Source of the DNA: a bacterium
GTDB lineage: Bacteria; Fidelibacterota; UBA2242
Assembly (NCBI GenBank): GCA_018895675.1
Contig: JAHIOG010000219.1
Span: 1-14,978 of the forward strand
Reading direction: 5' to 3'
DNA length: 14,978 nt
This document shows positions 1 to 7,350 of this stretch, piece after piece. Numbering within the stretch: the stretch's first letter is position 1; every line of letters begins with the position of its first letter. The translations under genes were made by a program, and so were the position numbers. The notes below the pieces were generated by a model, which did no database searches, had not been told where the DNA came from, and saw nothing but the letters and a program-made list of their open reading frames with translations.

Positions 1-72
1 ACTCCACGGCTAATCAACGAACTCTCCAACAATTGGCAGAAAGAAGTTTTGTTAGAAGGTTACTCCTTCTAA
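1..72 (+). CDS. 3' end of an upstream gene (partial, unidentified)
   Basis: Frame 1 is open from the window edge to a TAA at 70-72 and would encode 23 residues ending in LLEGYSF. About half of its codons end in G or C, like the real genes here, and the sequence becomes very AT-rich right after the stop, as at a gene end. A second frame starting at base 3 is open to 110, but its third positions are AT-rich and its tail looks like translated spacer. No family can be recognised from so few residues, so no function is proposed. It may also be chance. Confidence 0.4.
   Translation, partial: TPRLINELSNNWQKEVLLEGYSF
52..72. repeat. 8-bp inverted repeat over the stop codon of the partial gene
   Basis: TTAGAAGG (52-59) and CCTTCTAA (65-72) are perfect reverse complements around a 5-base loop. 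The right arm includes the TAA stop. A hairpin could form in the transcript, but no run of T follows on either strand, so this is not a standard intrinsic terminator. It could slow transcription or protect the 3' end. Confidence 0.4.
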
Positions 73-413
73 AAGCACTTATAAAATTCTTGGTAATTTT
101 GATTATTTGAAACTATCAATATTTTACCCTAACATCGTTCAAAAATGAGACGTTGATATGTAACTGTTACCATTTTAAAAATCAAAATATTGGAATACTT
201 CAGAGGAGAATTTTCAGCATAAATCCTGTATATAATGTATATAAATAATAATTTTAAAGGAGGTGCCGTATAGTCTCAAAGCAGGAGGTAAATAATAAAA
301 CCTTGCAGTAAAACCAGGCTTTTCCATTCAGATTCTTTATTCGAAAAAATAGCGTTACCGCATTTTTATTCTTTTGATTAAAATATTTGAGAAAATTTTA
401 GTATCTTAGTTTC
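73..413. other. AT-rich intergenic region, 341 bases, no convincing gene
   Basis: The stretch is strongly AT-rich and carries stops in all plus frames. It holds an 11-base near-palindrome GTAACTGTTAC (160-170), a perfect TATAAT hexamer (231-236) and two Shine-Dalgarno-like motifs, AAAGGAGGT (256-264) and AGGAGGT (283-289). None is followed by a normal start codon opening a credible frame. Just before the gene at 414 a weak sigma-70-like pair can be drawn (TTGATT 374-379, TTTAGT 397-402, spacer 17). That would give an almost leaderless transcript and is not strong. Confidence 0.6.
231..289 (+). promoter_or_regulatory. Promoter-like TATAAT followed by two strong ribosome-binding-like motifs without a gene
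   Basis: TATAAT at 231-236 matches the sigma-70 -10 consensus exactly, but no good -35 box lies 16-18 bases upstream. About 20 bases later come AAAGGAGGT (256-264) and, after 18 bases, AGGAGGT (283-289). These are the best Shine-Dalgarno matches in the window, yet the only frames after them are a GTG overlapping the first motif (10 codons) and a frame from ATA at 295 to a TAA at 379-381. They could be the start of a decayed gene, a leader peptide region or chance purine runs. Confidence 0.2.
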
Positions 414-2336
414 ATGAAAGGAATCCGGGCCGCAATAATAATCATTTCTCTAATAACCGTCTATACATTCTGTTTGGAAATAAATAATGGCTGGCATATT
501 ATAGACGGACAAAAATTCTTTATCAAAGGGATTGGTTATGAAACTCACACGCGACCGGGACAGGTTCCCTGGGAATATCAATTTAATCCGGAATTGATCC
601 GTCTTGACCTTCAGCACATAAAAGACGCCGGTTTCAATACTATCAGGACTTGGGGCGCACTAAGTAAAGAGGAACTCCAACTTGTTCAGGAATCGAGTTT
701 AAAAATTCTATTCGGCATCTGGATCGATCCCCATGGCGATTACGGCGATCCGACCTTCATTTATAACACCTTCAATCACGTCACCGATGTTCTGACATAC
801 TCGAAGAACTTCTCCTGCATCATAGGCTACCTGATTATGAACGAACCCCTGGTTGAAGATGTGTATAATGGTGGCCCGGAAAATTTGATTACTCTCTGGC
901 AAGGGATCATCAATATTATACAGCAGAAACATCCGGGAATTCCCGTATCTATATCAAATACGACTGTCGGTGATTATATCCGCAGCGATCTGTTCCAGAT
1001 GGGTGCCTACAATCTTTACATCTATAACCCGGTCCTTATCAGCAGCACTCATGGCTATGCCGGATTTTGTGAATATTTAAAACAAAATCGTTCAATGGAT
1101 ATGCCCTTTATTGTCACTGAATTCGGTTTATCCGTCTCGCCCGGTCCTCTTTTGGAAGAATACGGCTACGGCGGCAATACTCTAACCCAACAAACTGACG
1201 GCGACCTCTTTATGTACCGCAGTATGATCGACGGCGGCGCTCAGGGTGGCTGTGTTTTTCAATACCACGACGGCTGGTGGAAAGGCGGCGACGCCAATAC
1301 TCACGACAACAGCCCTGAAGAATGGTTTGGTCTGATCGAATTCGATAGTAATCCGGGTTCCGATGAAGGAACGCCCCGCCCGGTATGGAACGCCTTCGCG
1401 GAATACAATCGCGCCATCATTACGGAACCCCGCAATCAACAGATATATATCGCAAATATCCCCATTGAGCTCTTCCTCATGCCGCAAGTCGACAGCTTTG
1501 CCGTAAGTGTGGGCGAAACTGTTCTCTTCGGAACCAGTAATTTGTCGGAATATTATACTGCGAAAATCAATTACGTGTCTGCCGACAGTCTTCAAGACCT
1601 GGTACTGGATTTCCGATTTTATAATCAGCAGCGTGTATTGTTGAAGTCAGAGTCCATTTCCCTGCTGCTCAGCAAGGAGACCATCGTCTTGCCTTCTTTG
1701 GATCTTTCGGTCATACCAACTGATTTAACCTCCACCAGTCAGATACATATTATCGCTAAAATCGCCAATAACTCGCCTTTCAGTATAGATTACAATCGCC
1801 TGGATTATGCCTATTTCCCCCATGTCGGCTTTGCCCCCGGTGAAGCCCGCTCAACGACGATCAATCTGCAGGATGGTTCATGGTCTTTTACCGATGCTTT
1901 TTCTGTTGAAGCCAATGCCCGGGTGGTTACAGTAGGCGTCGGGTTTTCCATCCGGTACGGTGAATTTTCCAGGCGGATTTACGACCAGAAGATAATTTTC
2001 CGGGGTGATTGGGCCAACGCCATTGCATCAAAAGATCTTATTCCATCGAATTCTGACAGCCCGGAAATTCCGAACCACTTTCAGTTGTTCCAAAACTACC
2101 CCAACCCCTTCAATTCGGGCACTACCATATCATATGCGTTACCCGTCTCCCAAAGAGTTACCATAACCATTCACAATCTTTTAGGACAAACCATCGCAAC
2201 GCTGGTAGATAAACCGACAGCTGCAGGATATCATAATGTTCATTGGGATGCCGGGGAGAATCCCGGCGGTATCTATTTTGTCAAATTACAAACGGATACA
2301 TATTCACTTTCAAACAAAATGGTTCTGCTAAAATAA
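414..2336 (+). CDS. Secreted clan GH-A glycoside hydrolase with C-terminal T9SS sorting domain
   Basis: A 640-residue exported enzyme. A signal peptide covers about residues 1-20 (MKGIRAAIIIIS, hydrophobic core). Residues 22-335 form a retaining TIM barrel of clan GH-A. The strand-1 motif is FFIKGIGYE, the acid/base is Glu144 in IMNEP and the nucleophile is Glu236 in VTEFG, 92 residues apart as expected at the ends of strands 4 and 7. It resembles GH2-type, GH5, GH72 and GH158 barrels, and I cannot assign the family with confidence. Residues 340-540 look like beta-sandwich material of unknown function. Residues 556-640 are the sorting domain (FQLFQNYPNPFN ... GGIYFVKL ... KMVLLK). The ATG at 414 has no clear ribosome-binding site but gives a complete signal peptide. 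The neighbours argue for a beta-glucan substrate. That is inference. Confidence 0.85.
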   Translation: MKGIRAAIIIISLITVYTFCLEINNGWHIIDGQKFFIKGIGYETHTRPGQVPWEYQFNPELIRLDLQHIKDAGFNTIRTWGALSKEELQLVQESSLKILFGIWIDPHGDYGDPTFIYNTFNHVTDVLTYSKNFSCIIGYLIMNEPLVEDVYNGGPENLITLWQGIINIIQQKHPGIPVSISNTTVGDYIRSDLFQMGAYNLYIYNPVLISSTHGYAGFCEYLKQNRSMDMPFIVTEFGLSVSPGPLLEEYGYGGNTLTQQTDGDLFMYRSMIDGGAQGGCVFQYHDGWWKGGDANTHDNSPEEWFGLIEFDSNPGSDEGTPRPVWNAFAEYNRAIITEPRNQQIYIANIPIELFLMPQVDSFAVSVGETVLFGTSNLSEYYTAKINYVSADSLQDLVLDFRFYNQQRVLLKSESISLLLSKETIVLPSLDLSVIPTDLTSTSQIHIIAKIANNSPFSIDYNRLDYAYFPHVGFAPGEARSTTINLQDGSWSFTDAFSVEANARVVTVGVGFSIRYGEFSRRIYDQKIIFRGDWANAIASKDLIPSNSDSPEIPNHFQLFQNYPNPFNSGTTISYALPVSQRVTITIHNLLGQTIATLVDKPTAAGYHNVHWDAGENPGGIYFVKLQTDTYSLSNKMVLLK

Positions 2337-2658
2337 TCGTAAGGCGTAAACCAATTTTCAAATTGATAATAAAAACTTATCTTTTTAATAATTTCAAAAT
2401 ATTAAAGCTCCAAAATCAAGATTTTATATAACAATTAAAATTCCAATTTTTATTCTTATCTCCTGATTCTTACAGGAAAATTGTATAGCTACAACGAAAT
2501 TAAAATAAATTCAATAAAACAACACAACATGGCTCAATTTTTGTCCCTTATCCTGTAATGAAATATATGCTGCCACTTAAACCATCACCATCCCGCATAA
2601 ACTCAATCATATATCAAATAAGAATTAATCATTCAACCGTAAACGTGAGGATTTGAGT
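2337..2658. other. AT-rich intergenic region, 322 bases, no gene
   Basis: No open frame with coding character was seen. Three weak inverted repeats occur: CAATTT/AAATTG near 2352-2365, AAAATC/GATTTT at 2412-2425 and TCCTG/CAGGA at 2461-2465 and 2473-2477. Loops are very short or stems weak, and none is followed by a clean T run, so a terminator for the upstream gene is not established. No convincing promoter for the symporter gene was found, although the size of the gap suggests separate transcription. Confidence 0.6.
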
Positions 2659-4224
2659 ATGAATTTTTCAACTCTGGATTATTTTGTATTTATCGGTTAT
2701 ATCGTGTTTATCATTAGTCTGGGACTTTGGGTATCCCGGGAGAAAAAGGGTCATCAAAAAGATTCCAGCGATTATTTCCTGGCAAGTAAATCCTTGCCCT
2801 GGTGGGCGATCGGCGCCTCACTAATTGCAGCGAATATATCCGCCGAACAATTTATCGGAATGTCTGGTTCAGGGTATGTGATCGGTCTGGGAATCGCCAC
2901 CTATGAATGGACCGCCGCCATCGCTTTGATCGTCATCGCAAAATTCTTCCTGCCGATTTTCCTGAAAGAGGGCATTTATACAATGCCGCAACTACTGGAA
3001 ATTCGTTACGATCGCCGTGTCCGTACCGGACTGGCGGTATTTTGGCTGCTGCTCTATATATTTGTGAATTTAACTTCCGTGCTCTATCTCGGCGCTCTTG
3101 CTCTGCGGACAATTATGGGAATTCCGCTGTACTATGGTATTCTCGGCTTAGCCGTTTTTTCGGCGCTCTATACTATCTACGGAGGTTTAAAAGCCGTGGC
3201 ATGGACCGACGTCGTACAAGTAACCATATTAATTGTCGGTGGATTGGTTACCACGTTTTTCGCCTTGAATGCCGTCAGTGGTGGTGAAGGTGTTCTCGCA
3301 GGATTCGTAGATTTGATCCATCAAGCACCAGAGAAATTTGATATGATTCTGGATAAATCCAATCCAAACTTTAAAGAGTTGCCTGGTCTTGGCGTCTTAT
3401 TAGGAGGCATGTGGATGGCGCATTTCTTTTATTGGGGCTGTAACCAATACATTACCCAACGCGCCCTGGCAGCCAAAAGTATCAATGAGGCTCAGCGCGG
3501 TCTGATGTTCGCCGACTATCTGAAAATCCTCACTCCGTTAATCGTGGTAATTCCCGGTATCGTTGCCTTCGTTCTTAAAGCCGATATCGCAAAACCCGAT
3601 GTAGCCTATCCCTGGCTGCTGAGCACTTTTGTGCCCATAGGGTTCAAAGGTCTGGCGTTTGCCGCTTTAATCGCTGCCATTGTATCTTCTTTGAGTTCTA
3701 TGGTCAACAGTACCGCAACCATTTTCTCCATGGATATATATAAGCAATTGATTAAAAAGGACGCTTCGGAATCCCAGTTGGTCTTGACCGGACGAATTGC
3801 CAGCGCCGTGGCGTTAGTCGTTGCGGTATTAATCGCTCCGACGCTTTCATCCCTTGAACAGGCGTTTCAATTCATCCAGGAATTTACCGGCTTCATTAGT
3901 CCCGGCATTTTCGCTATTTTCATCTTCGGCCTATTTTGGAAAAAAGCCACTGCCAATTCAGCTCTCTGGGCAGCAGTGTTAACCATTCCTTTATCTATTG
4001 GAATTAAAGCATTGATTCCCAGCCTACCTTTTCTGAACCGTATGGGCGTTGTATTCCTGCTATTGAGTTCCATTGTAGTTGTCATTACCCTGATCGAATC
4101 CAAGGGCGATGATCCCAAAGCCATTAAAGCAGACAAAGGATTATTCCATACCGATAATATCTTCAATATTGGCGCTATCGGCATTTTTGCTATTCTCGCC
4201 ATCATTTATATAAGGTTCTGGTAA
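2659..4224 (+). CDS. Sodium/sugar symporter, SSS family, vSGLT-like
   Basis: A 521-residue inner-membrane protein of the solute:sodium symporter family, with about 14 hydrophobic segments from residue 6 to 517. It follows Vibrio vSGLT closely: the unwound first core helix (AANISAEQFIGMSGSGY, residues 57-73), TYEW with Glu83, FVNLTSVLYLG, YGGLKAVAWTDVVQ, WGCNQYITQR with Asn262 and Tyr264, Lys289 in YLKIL, the sodium-site serines in IVSSLSS (341-347), and FIQEFTGFISPG. Most polar residues that contact sugar in vSGLT are therefore kept, and glucose or galactose is the likely cargo. I chose ATG 2659 because GAGG (2647-2650) lies 8 bases before it. An upstream TTG at 2653 would be only 2 bases from that motif. 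It sits between two glycanase genes and probably imports the monosaccharide they release. Confidence 0.93.
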   Translation: MNFSTLDYFVFIGYIVFIISLGLWVSREKKGHQKDSSDYFLASKSLPWWAIGASLIAANISAEQFIGMSGSGYVIGLGIATYEWTAAIALIVIAKFFLPIFLKEGIYTMPQLLEIRYDRRVRTGLAVFWLLLYIFVNLTSVLYLGALALRTIMGIPLYYGILGLAVFSALYTIYGGLKAVAWTDVVQVTILIVGGLVTTFFALNAVSGGEGVLAGFVDLIHQAPEKFDMILDKSNPNFKELPGLGVLLGGMWMAHFFYWGCNQYITQRALAAKSINEAQRGLMFADYLKILTPLIVVIPGIVAFVLKADIAKPDVAYPWLLSTFVPIGFKGLAFAALIAAIVSSLSSMVNSTATIFSMDIYKQLIKKDASESQLVLTGRIASAVALVVAVLIAPTLSSLEQAFQFIQEFTGFISPGIFAIFIFGLFWKKATANSALWAAVLTIPLSIGIKALIPSLPFLNRMGVVFLLLSSIVVVITLIESKGDDPKAIKADKGLFHTDNIFNIGAIGIFAILAIIYIRFW

Positions 4225-4261
4225 AATGAATTGACAACCGAAAAAGATATTATTTGTTGCA

Positions 4262-4290
4262 TTGCGAATAGCGTCTTTTTTCATTAATAT
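4262..4290 (+). promoter_or_regulatory. Weak sigma-70-like promoter candidate before the GH5 gene
   Basis: TTGCGA (4262-4267) and TAATAT (4285-4290) are separated by exactly 17 bases, each matching consensus at 4 of 6 positions. The start would fall about 3 bases before the ATG at 4300, giving a nearly leaderless message, consistent with the absence of a ribosome-binding site there. The alternative is cotranscription with the symporter gene, whose stop lies only 75 bases upstream. Confidence 0.2.
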
Positions 4291-4299
4291 TAAAATGCT

Positions 4300-5346
4300 A
4301 TGAAATTTTTAGAAATACTTATAACCACGCTGTTTATTACCTTATTCCTGTTCATGTGTGTCTCTAACTCAAACACCCATCCTAAACCTGAAGCAGAATC
4401 TGATATTAATCCCTTTGAAGTGAATTCTCATTTACTTCCGGGAATTAATATGGGCAATGCGTTGGAAGCGCCCAATGAAGGCGAATGGGGAGTCACCATC
4501 CAGGATGAATATTTCGCTATTATGAAAAACGCCGGATTCAATTCAGTCCGAATTCCAACCCGTTGGTCTACTCACGCTGCTATTGACAGCCCCTATACGA
4601 TTACACCGACATTTTTAAACCGGGTTCAATATGTTGTCAACCAAGCTCTCAATAATGACTTGTATGTTGTCATCAACATTCATCACTATGAAGAGATATT
4701 TCAGCAACCCGCCGAACATAAAGAGCGTTTTCTTTCTCTCTGGCAACAAATCGGCGCTCACTTCAAAGATTTCCCCAACACTCTTATTTTTGAAGTATTA
4801 AACGAACCCCACGATAATTTCACAGCAGCTCTTTGGAATCAATACCTCGATGAGGCGATTGAGGTCATCAGAAAGACTAATCCTGACCGGACAATCATAA
4901 TCGGCGCCGCCGGTTGGGGCGGGATCAACGCTCTAAACCAATTATCCCTGCCGGAAGATGATGATAATCTAATCGTTACAGTTCATTATTACGAACCCTT
5001 CACTTTCACTCATCAAGGCGCCGAATGGGTTGAGGGAAGCAATGCATGGCTTGGCACTACATGGTCGGCAACAGCAGATCAAAGAAACAAGTTAAATGAG
5101 GATTTTAATCAGATCAAAACCTGGGCCGATGCCCACAACCGTCCAATTTATATCGGAGAATTTGGTGCATATAGCAAAGCCGATATGAATTCGCGGTCTC
5201 TCTGGACCGGCTATGTGGTCAACCAATGTAAGCAAAATGAATTTAGTTGGGCTTATTGGGAATTTTGTTCCGGTTTTGGAGCCTATGATGCTTCCGCCGG
5301 AAAATGGCGCGAACAGCTATTGAACGCTTTGATTCAAACACCTTAA
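4300..5346 (+). CDS. GH5 endo-beta-1,4-glucanase, Cel5A-like (probably subfamily GH5_25)
   Basis: A 348-residue single-domain retaining endoglucanase. The catalytic domain covers about residues 40-345 and shows the full GH5 set: Arg84 in SVRIP, INIHHYEE (126-132), the acid/base Glu169 in VLNEP, VHYYEPF (228-234), the nucleophile Glu287 in GEFGAY and Trp320 in YWEF. Motifs such as NMGNALEAPNEGEWG, HQGAEWVEG and WAYWEFCSGFG are very like Thermotoga maritima Cel5A, an enzyme that cuts beta-1,4-glucan and related glucans. The N-terminus is hydrophobic with few charges and has a cysteine at 20 (LFMC) followed by a polar SNSNTHPKPE stretch. This fits a lipoprotein with a non-standard lipobox or a plain signal peptide. 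It lacks the sorting domain of its neighbours, so it is probably surface-anchored or periplasmic. No Shine-Dalgarno is visible. Confidence 0.93.
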   Translation: MKFLEILITTLFITLFLFMCVSNSNTHPKPEAESDINPFEVNSHLLPGINMGNALEAPNEGEWGVTIQDEYFAIMKNAGFNSVRIPTRWSTHAAIDSPYTITPTFLNRVQYVVNQALNNDLYVVINIHHYEEIFQQPAEHKERFLSLWQQIGAHFKDFPNTLIFEVLNEPHDNFTAALWNQYLDEAIEVIRKTNPDRTIIIGAAGWGGINALNQLSLPEDDDNLIVTVHYYEPFTFTHQGAEWVEGSNAWLGTTWSATADQRNKLNEDFNQIKTWADAHNRPIYIGEFGAYSKADMNSRSLWTGYVVNQCKQNEFSWAYWEFCSGFGAYDASAGKWREQLLNALIQTP

Positions 5347-5348
5347 TT

Positions 5349-7337
5349 CTATTTGAGATATAGCATGGGTTTAACTTTTGTAGCTGTGCTATCCACCGTA
5401 ATCCGATAATAATAGACCCCGGCGCTAACTCTTACATTCGCGTTGTCCGTGCCATCCCAAAACAGCTCATTTAATCCCCTAATCATCTCCCCGTTATACA
5501 GGTTCCTGATCAGTTTTCCCTGAAGATCAAAAATATTCAGTTTCACCAGGCTTGGTTTCGTCAGTACAATCGGAATGATAGTCTGATCGTTAAAAGGATT
5601 GGGATAATTTTTACCGATATATAAATATGTTGTAATTTTTTCAATGAGCGAATTGTCAACTGCGGTGAATATCATCCTCTGTAAATTAAAACCGCCCTTG
5701 ATAAAATTCACTCTGAGTGTATGAGTTCCTTTTGGCAAGTTAATATCCTCTACTGTAATAGTTTGCCAGTTGTACCAACCACCTGTATTAGGAATCTCAA
5801 TGGAATTTACGACGACTTGATTGTCTAATATTAACTGCAATCTGCCGTTATTCGACGTGCTGGCAACCCGAATATCAATATTATATTTCCCGGTATATAC
5901 AATCTCAACTGTGTAATTCACCCATTCACTATCTTCAATCCAACCGATATTGTATTCACCGGTGACTGAAGTGGCGCTCTTTTCGATGTCCACACCATCG
6001 TTACGGTAAGCATAGCCGCGGTTCCAGGGTTGATCTTCATCCCGCCGTATCTTTTTATAATCAACGTCATTATAGGCAACTCCGTTGGTGCCAAAATCGT
6101 AATCGACTGTCATTAGCGAACCGGGTACAATATGAATTTTAAAGGGTTTGGAGCTGGTCCCGAAATCCGGATCCATTAACGCTGCAATGACATCGGAATG
6201 GAATTCGCATTTGTCCAGTTCAAGATTTGAAGCCATTTCCACTAACGCAGCTCGAGCAAATTCAGCCGACGGTTTTGCGGCATTGCCTTTCCAATAATCA
6301 ATGATCTGCTGATAACCTGAAGGAATGAAAGCCGATAAAGGACTGGTAATCGTATTAAATTTCTTATGCGCCCACCAGTTCCAGCCAATATTCTGCTGAT
6401 CCATCAGTTTTACGGTCTCATAAAACCAGGGATTGGAGTTCTCGCCGGTCTCTCCCAGCCAGAGAGGAGTAATGCTCTGGGTCCGCATATTTCTGTAGCT
6501 CTGAATTGACGCCAGATCGGTTTCATTCCAATACTTGTGAAACGCATACACCATATTCGAATCGAAGCGCGGGGTCAAACCGCTAAAATCTGTCGCATAC
6601 CAGTTGCCTTCAATAAAAATGATATGATTGGGGTCTACTTCACGAATCGCATCTGTTAACCGAATATAAAGATCTCGAAGATCAGCGCCGTTATATTCAG
6701 AAGGCAGAACGGGTTCATTCAGAAGATCGTAACCAATGATCCATTCTTCGCTAACATAACGTTCGGCAATTCGTTTCCAAATCTCGATTGTGCGATCCTG
6801 GTTTGACGGAATCGTCCAGAGTTTAGCTTCACCGTCGCTGTCACTGATATTGCCGGAATTCTGACCGCCCGGTGCGCAGTGCATATCGAGAATCAAATAA
6901 AGATTGTTCTTTTTACACCAGACCAGCAACGTGTCGATGATTTCAAACCCATCATCAATGAAAACTCCGGGTGAGTCAATCGGCGAAAAAAATTGATAAT
7001 GAAAAGGCAGGCGAATCGAGTTAAAACCCCAATCTGCTATCAACTCAATGTCTTTTTCCGCTACGTAATTTTTCCTGTACAGATCAAAAAACTGGTATGT
7101 CGCTTCTTCTCCAATCAATTCCAAAATCCTGTTCCGAATGGAAGTTGGTGATCCATAGCCGGGTATATGCAACATATAACCCTCAGGGACCAGCCATCCG
7201 CCCAGTCCGTAGCCCTGTAAAATTATTGGGTTTTCGTCCAAATCAAGTATTTCCATTCCGCGGGTCTTAAAAAACCCAAAGACCGATTGAAAAAGCAATA
7301 CATTTAAAATTGCAATCATTAAGAAGTATCGTTTCAT
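5349..7337 (-). CDS. Secreted GH5 glycanase with CBM6 and T9SS sorting domain
   Basis: A 662-residue exported enzyme and last gene of the minus-strand operon, 13 bases after the preceding gene. The signal peptide is about residues 1-21. The GH5 barrel spans about 25-370: GYGLGGWLVPEG, NSIRLPFHY with Arg109, LILDMHCAPGGQN, the acid/base Glu208 in LLNEP, FHKYW, the nucleophile Glu296 in LGETG and WNWWAHKK. The MHCAPGGQNSG loop resembles GH5 groups near exo-beta-1,3-glucanases and cellulases, and the subfamily is not resolved. Residues about 410-557 are a CBM6-type beta-sandwich (NDGVDIEKS, GWIEDSEWVNYTV, GTHTLRVNF, and FNLQRMIF at its end), which usually binds glucan or xylan chains. Residues 572-662 are the sorting domain (KNYPNPFN ... 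AGVYYYRI ... MLYLK). Glucan is the likely substrate from context. It converges with the upstream plus-strand GH5 gene. Confidence 0.9.
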   Translation of the reverse strand: MKRYFLMIAILNVLLFQSVFGFFKTRGMEILDLDENPIILQGYGLGGWLVPEGYMLHIPGYGSPTSIRNRILELIGEEATYQFFDLYRKNYVAEKDIELIADWGFNSIRLPFHYQFFSPIDSPGVFIDDGFEIIDTLLVWCKKNNLYLILDMHCAPGGQNSGNISDSDGEAKLWTIPSNQDRTIEIWKRIAERYVSEEWIIGYDLLNEPVLPSEYNGADLRDLYIRLTDAIREVDPNHIIFIEGNWYATDFSGLTPRFDSNMVYAFHKYWNETDLASIQSYRNMRTQSITPLWLGETGENSNPWFYETVKLMDQQNIGWNWWAHKKFNTITSPLSAFIPSGYQQIIDYWKGNAAKPSAEFARAALVEMASNLELDKCEFHSDVIAALMDPDFGTSSKPFKIHIVPGSLMTVDYDFGTNGVAYNDVDYKKIRRDEDQPWNRGYAYRNDGVDIEKSATSVTGEYNIGWIEDSEWVNYTVEIVYTGKYNIDIRVASTSNNGRLQLILDNQVVVNSIEIPNTGGWYNWQTITVEDINLPKGTHTLRVNFIKGGFNLQRMIFTAVDNSLIEKITTYLYIGKNYPNPFNDQTIIPIVLTKPSLVKLNIFDLQGKLIRNLYNGEMIRGLNELFWDGTDNANVRVSAGVYYYRITVDSTATKVKPMLYLK

Positions 7338-7350
7338 CGTTATTGGTCTT

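Noticed and set aside
160..170. GTAACTGTTAC near-palindrome as a LacI-type operator for the gene at 414
   Set aside because: The arms are 5 bases with an odd 1-base centre, it lies about 250 bases from the start codon, and no second copy was found before the other genes.
1182..1595. Long minus-strand open frame inside the first hydrolase gene
   Set aside because: It is antisense to a clear catalytic and beta-sandwich coding region and has no recognisable motif. It is a shadow frame.
2412..2477. Short inverted repeats after the first gene as intrinsic terminators
   Set aside because: Stems are 5-6 bp, mostly AT or with 2-base loops, and no T tract follows.
2653..2658. TTG at 2653 as the start of the symporter gene
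   Set aside because: The GAGG motif ends 2 bases before it, which is too close. The ATG at 2659 has an 8-base spacing and fits homologue starts.
4231..4246. Perfect TTGACA at 4231-4236 as a -35 box
   Set aside because: The sequence 17 bases downstream (TTGTTG) is not a -10 box, and the nearest TATTAT is only 11 bases away.
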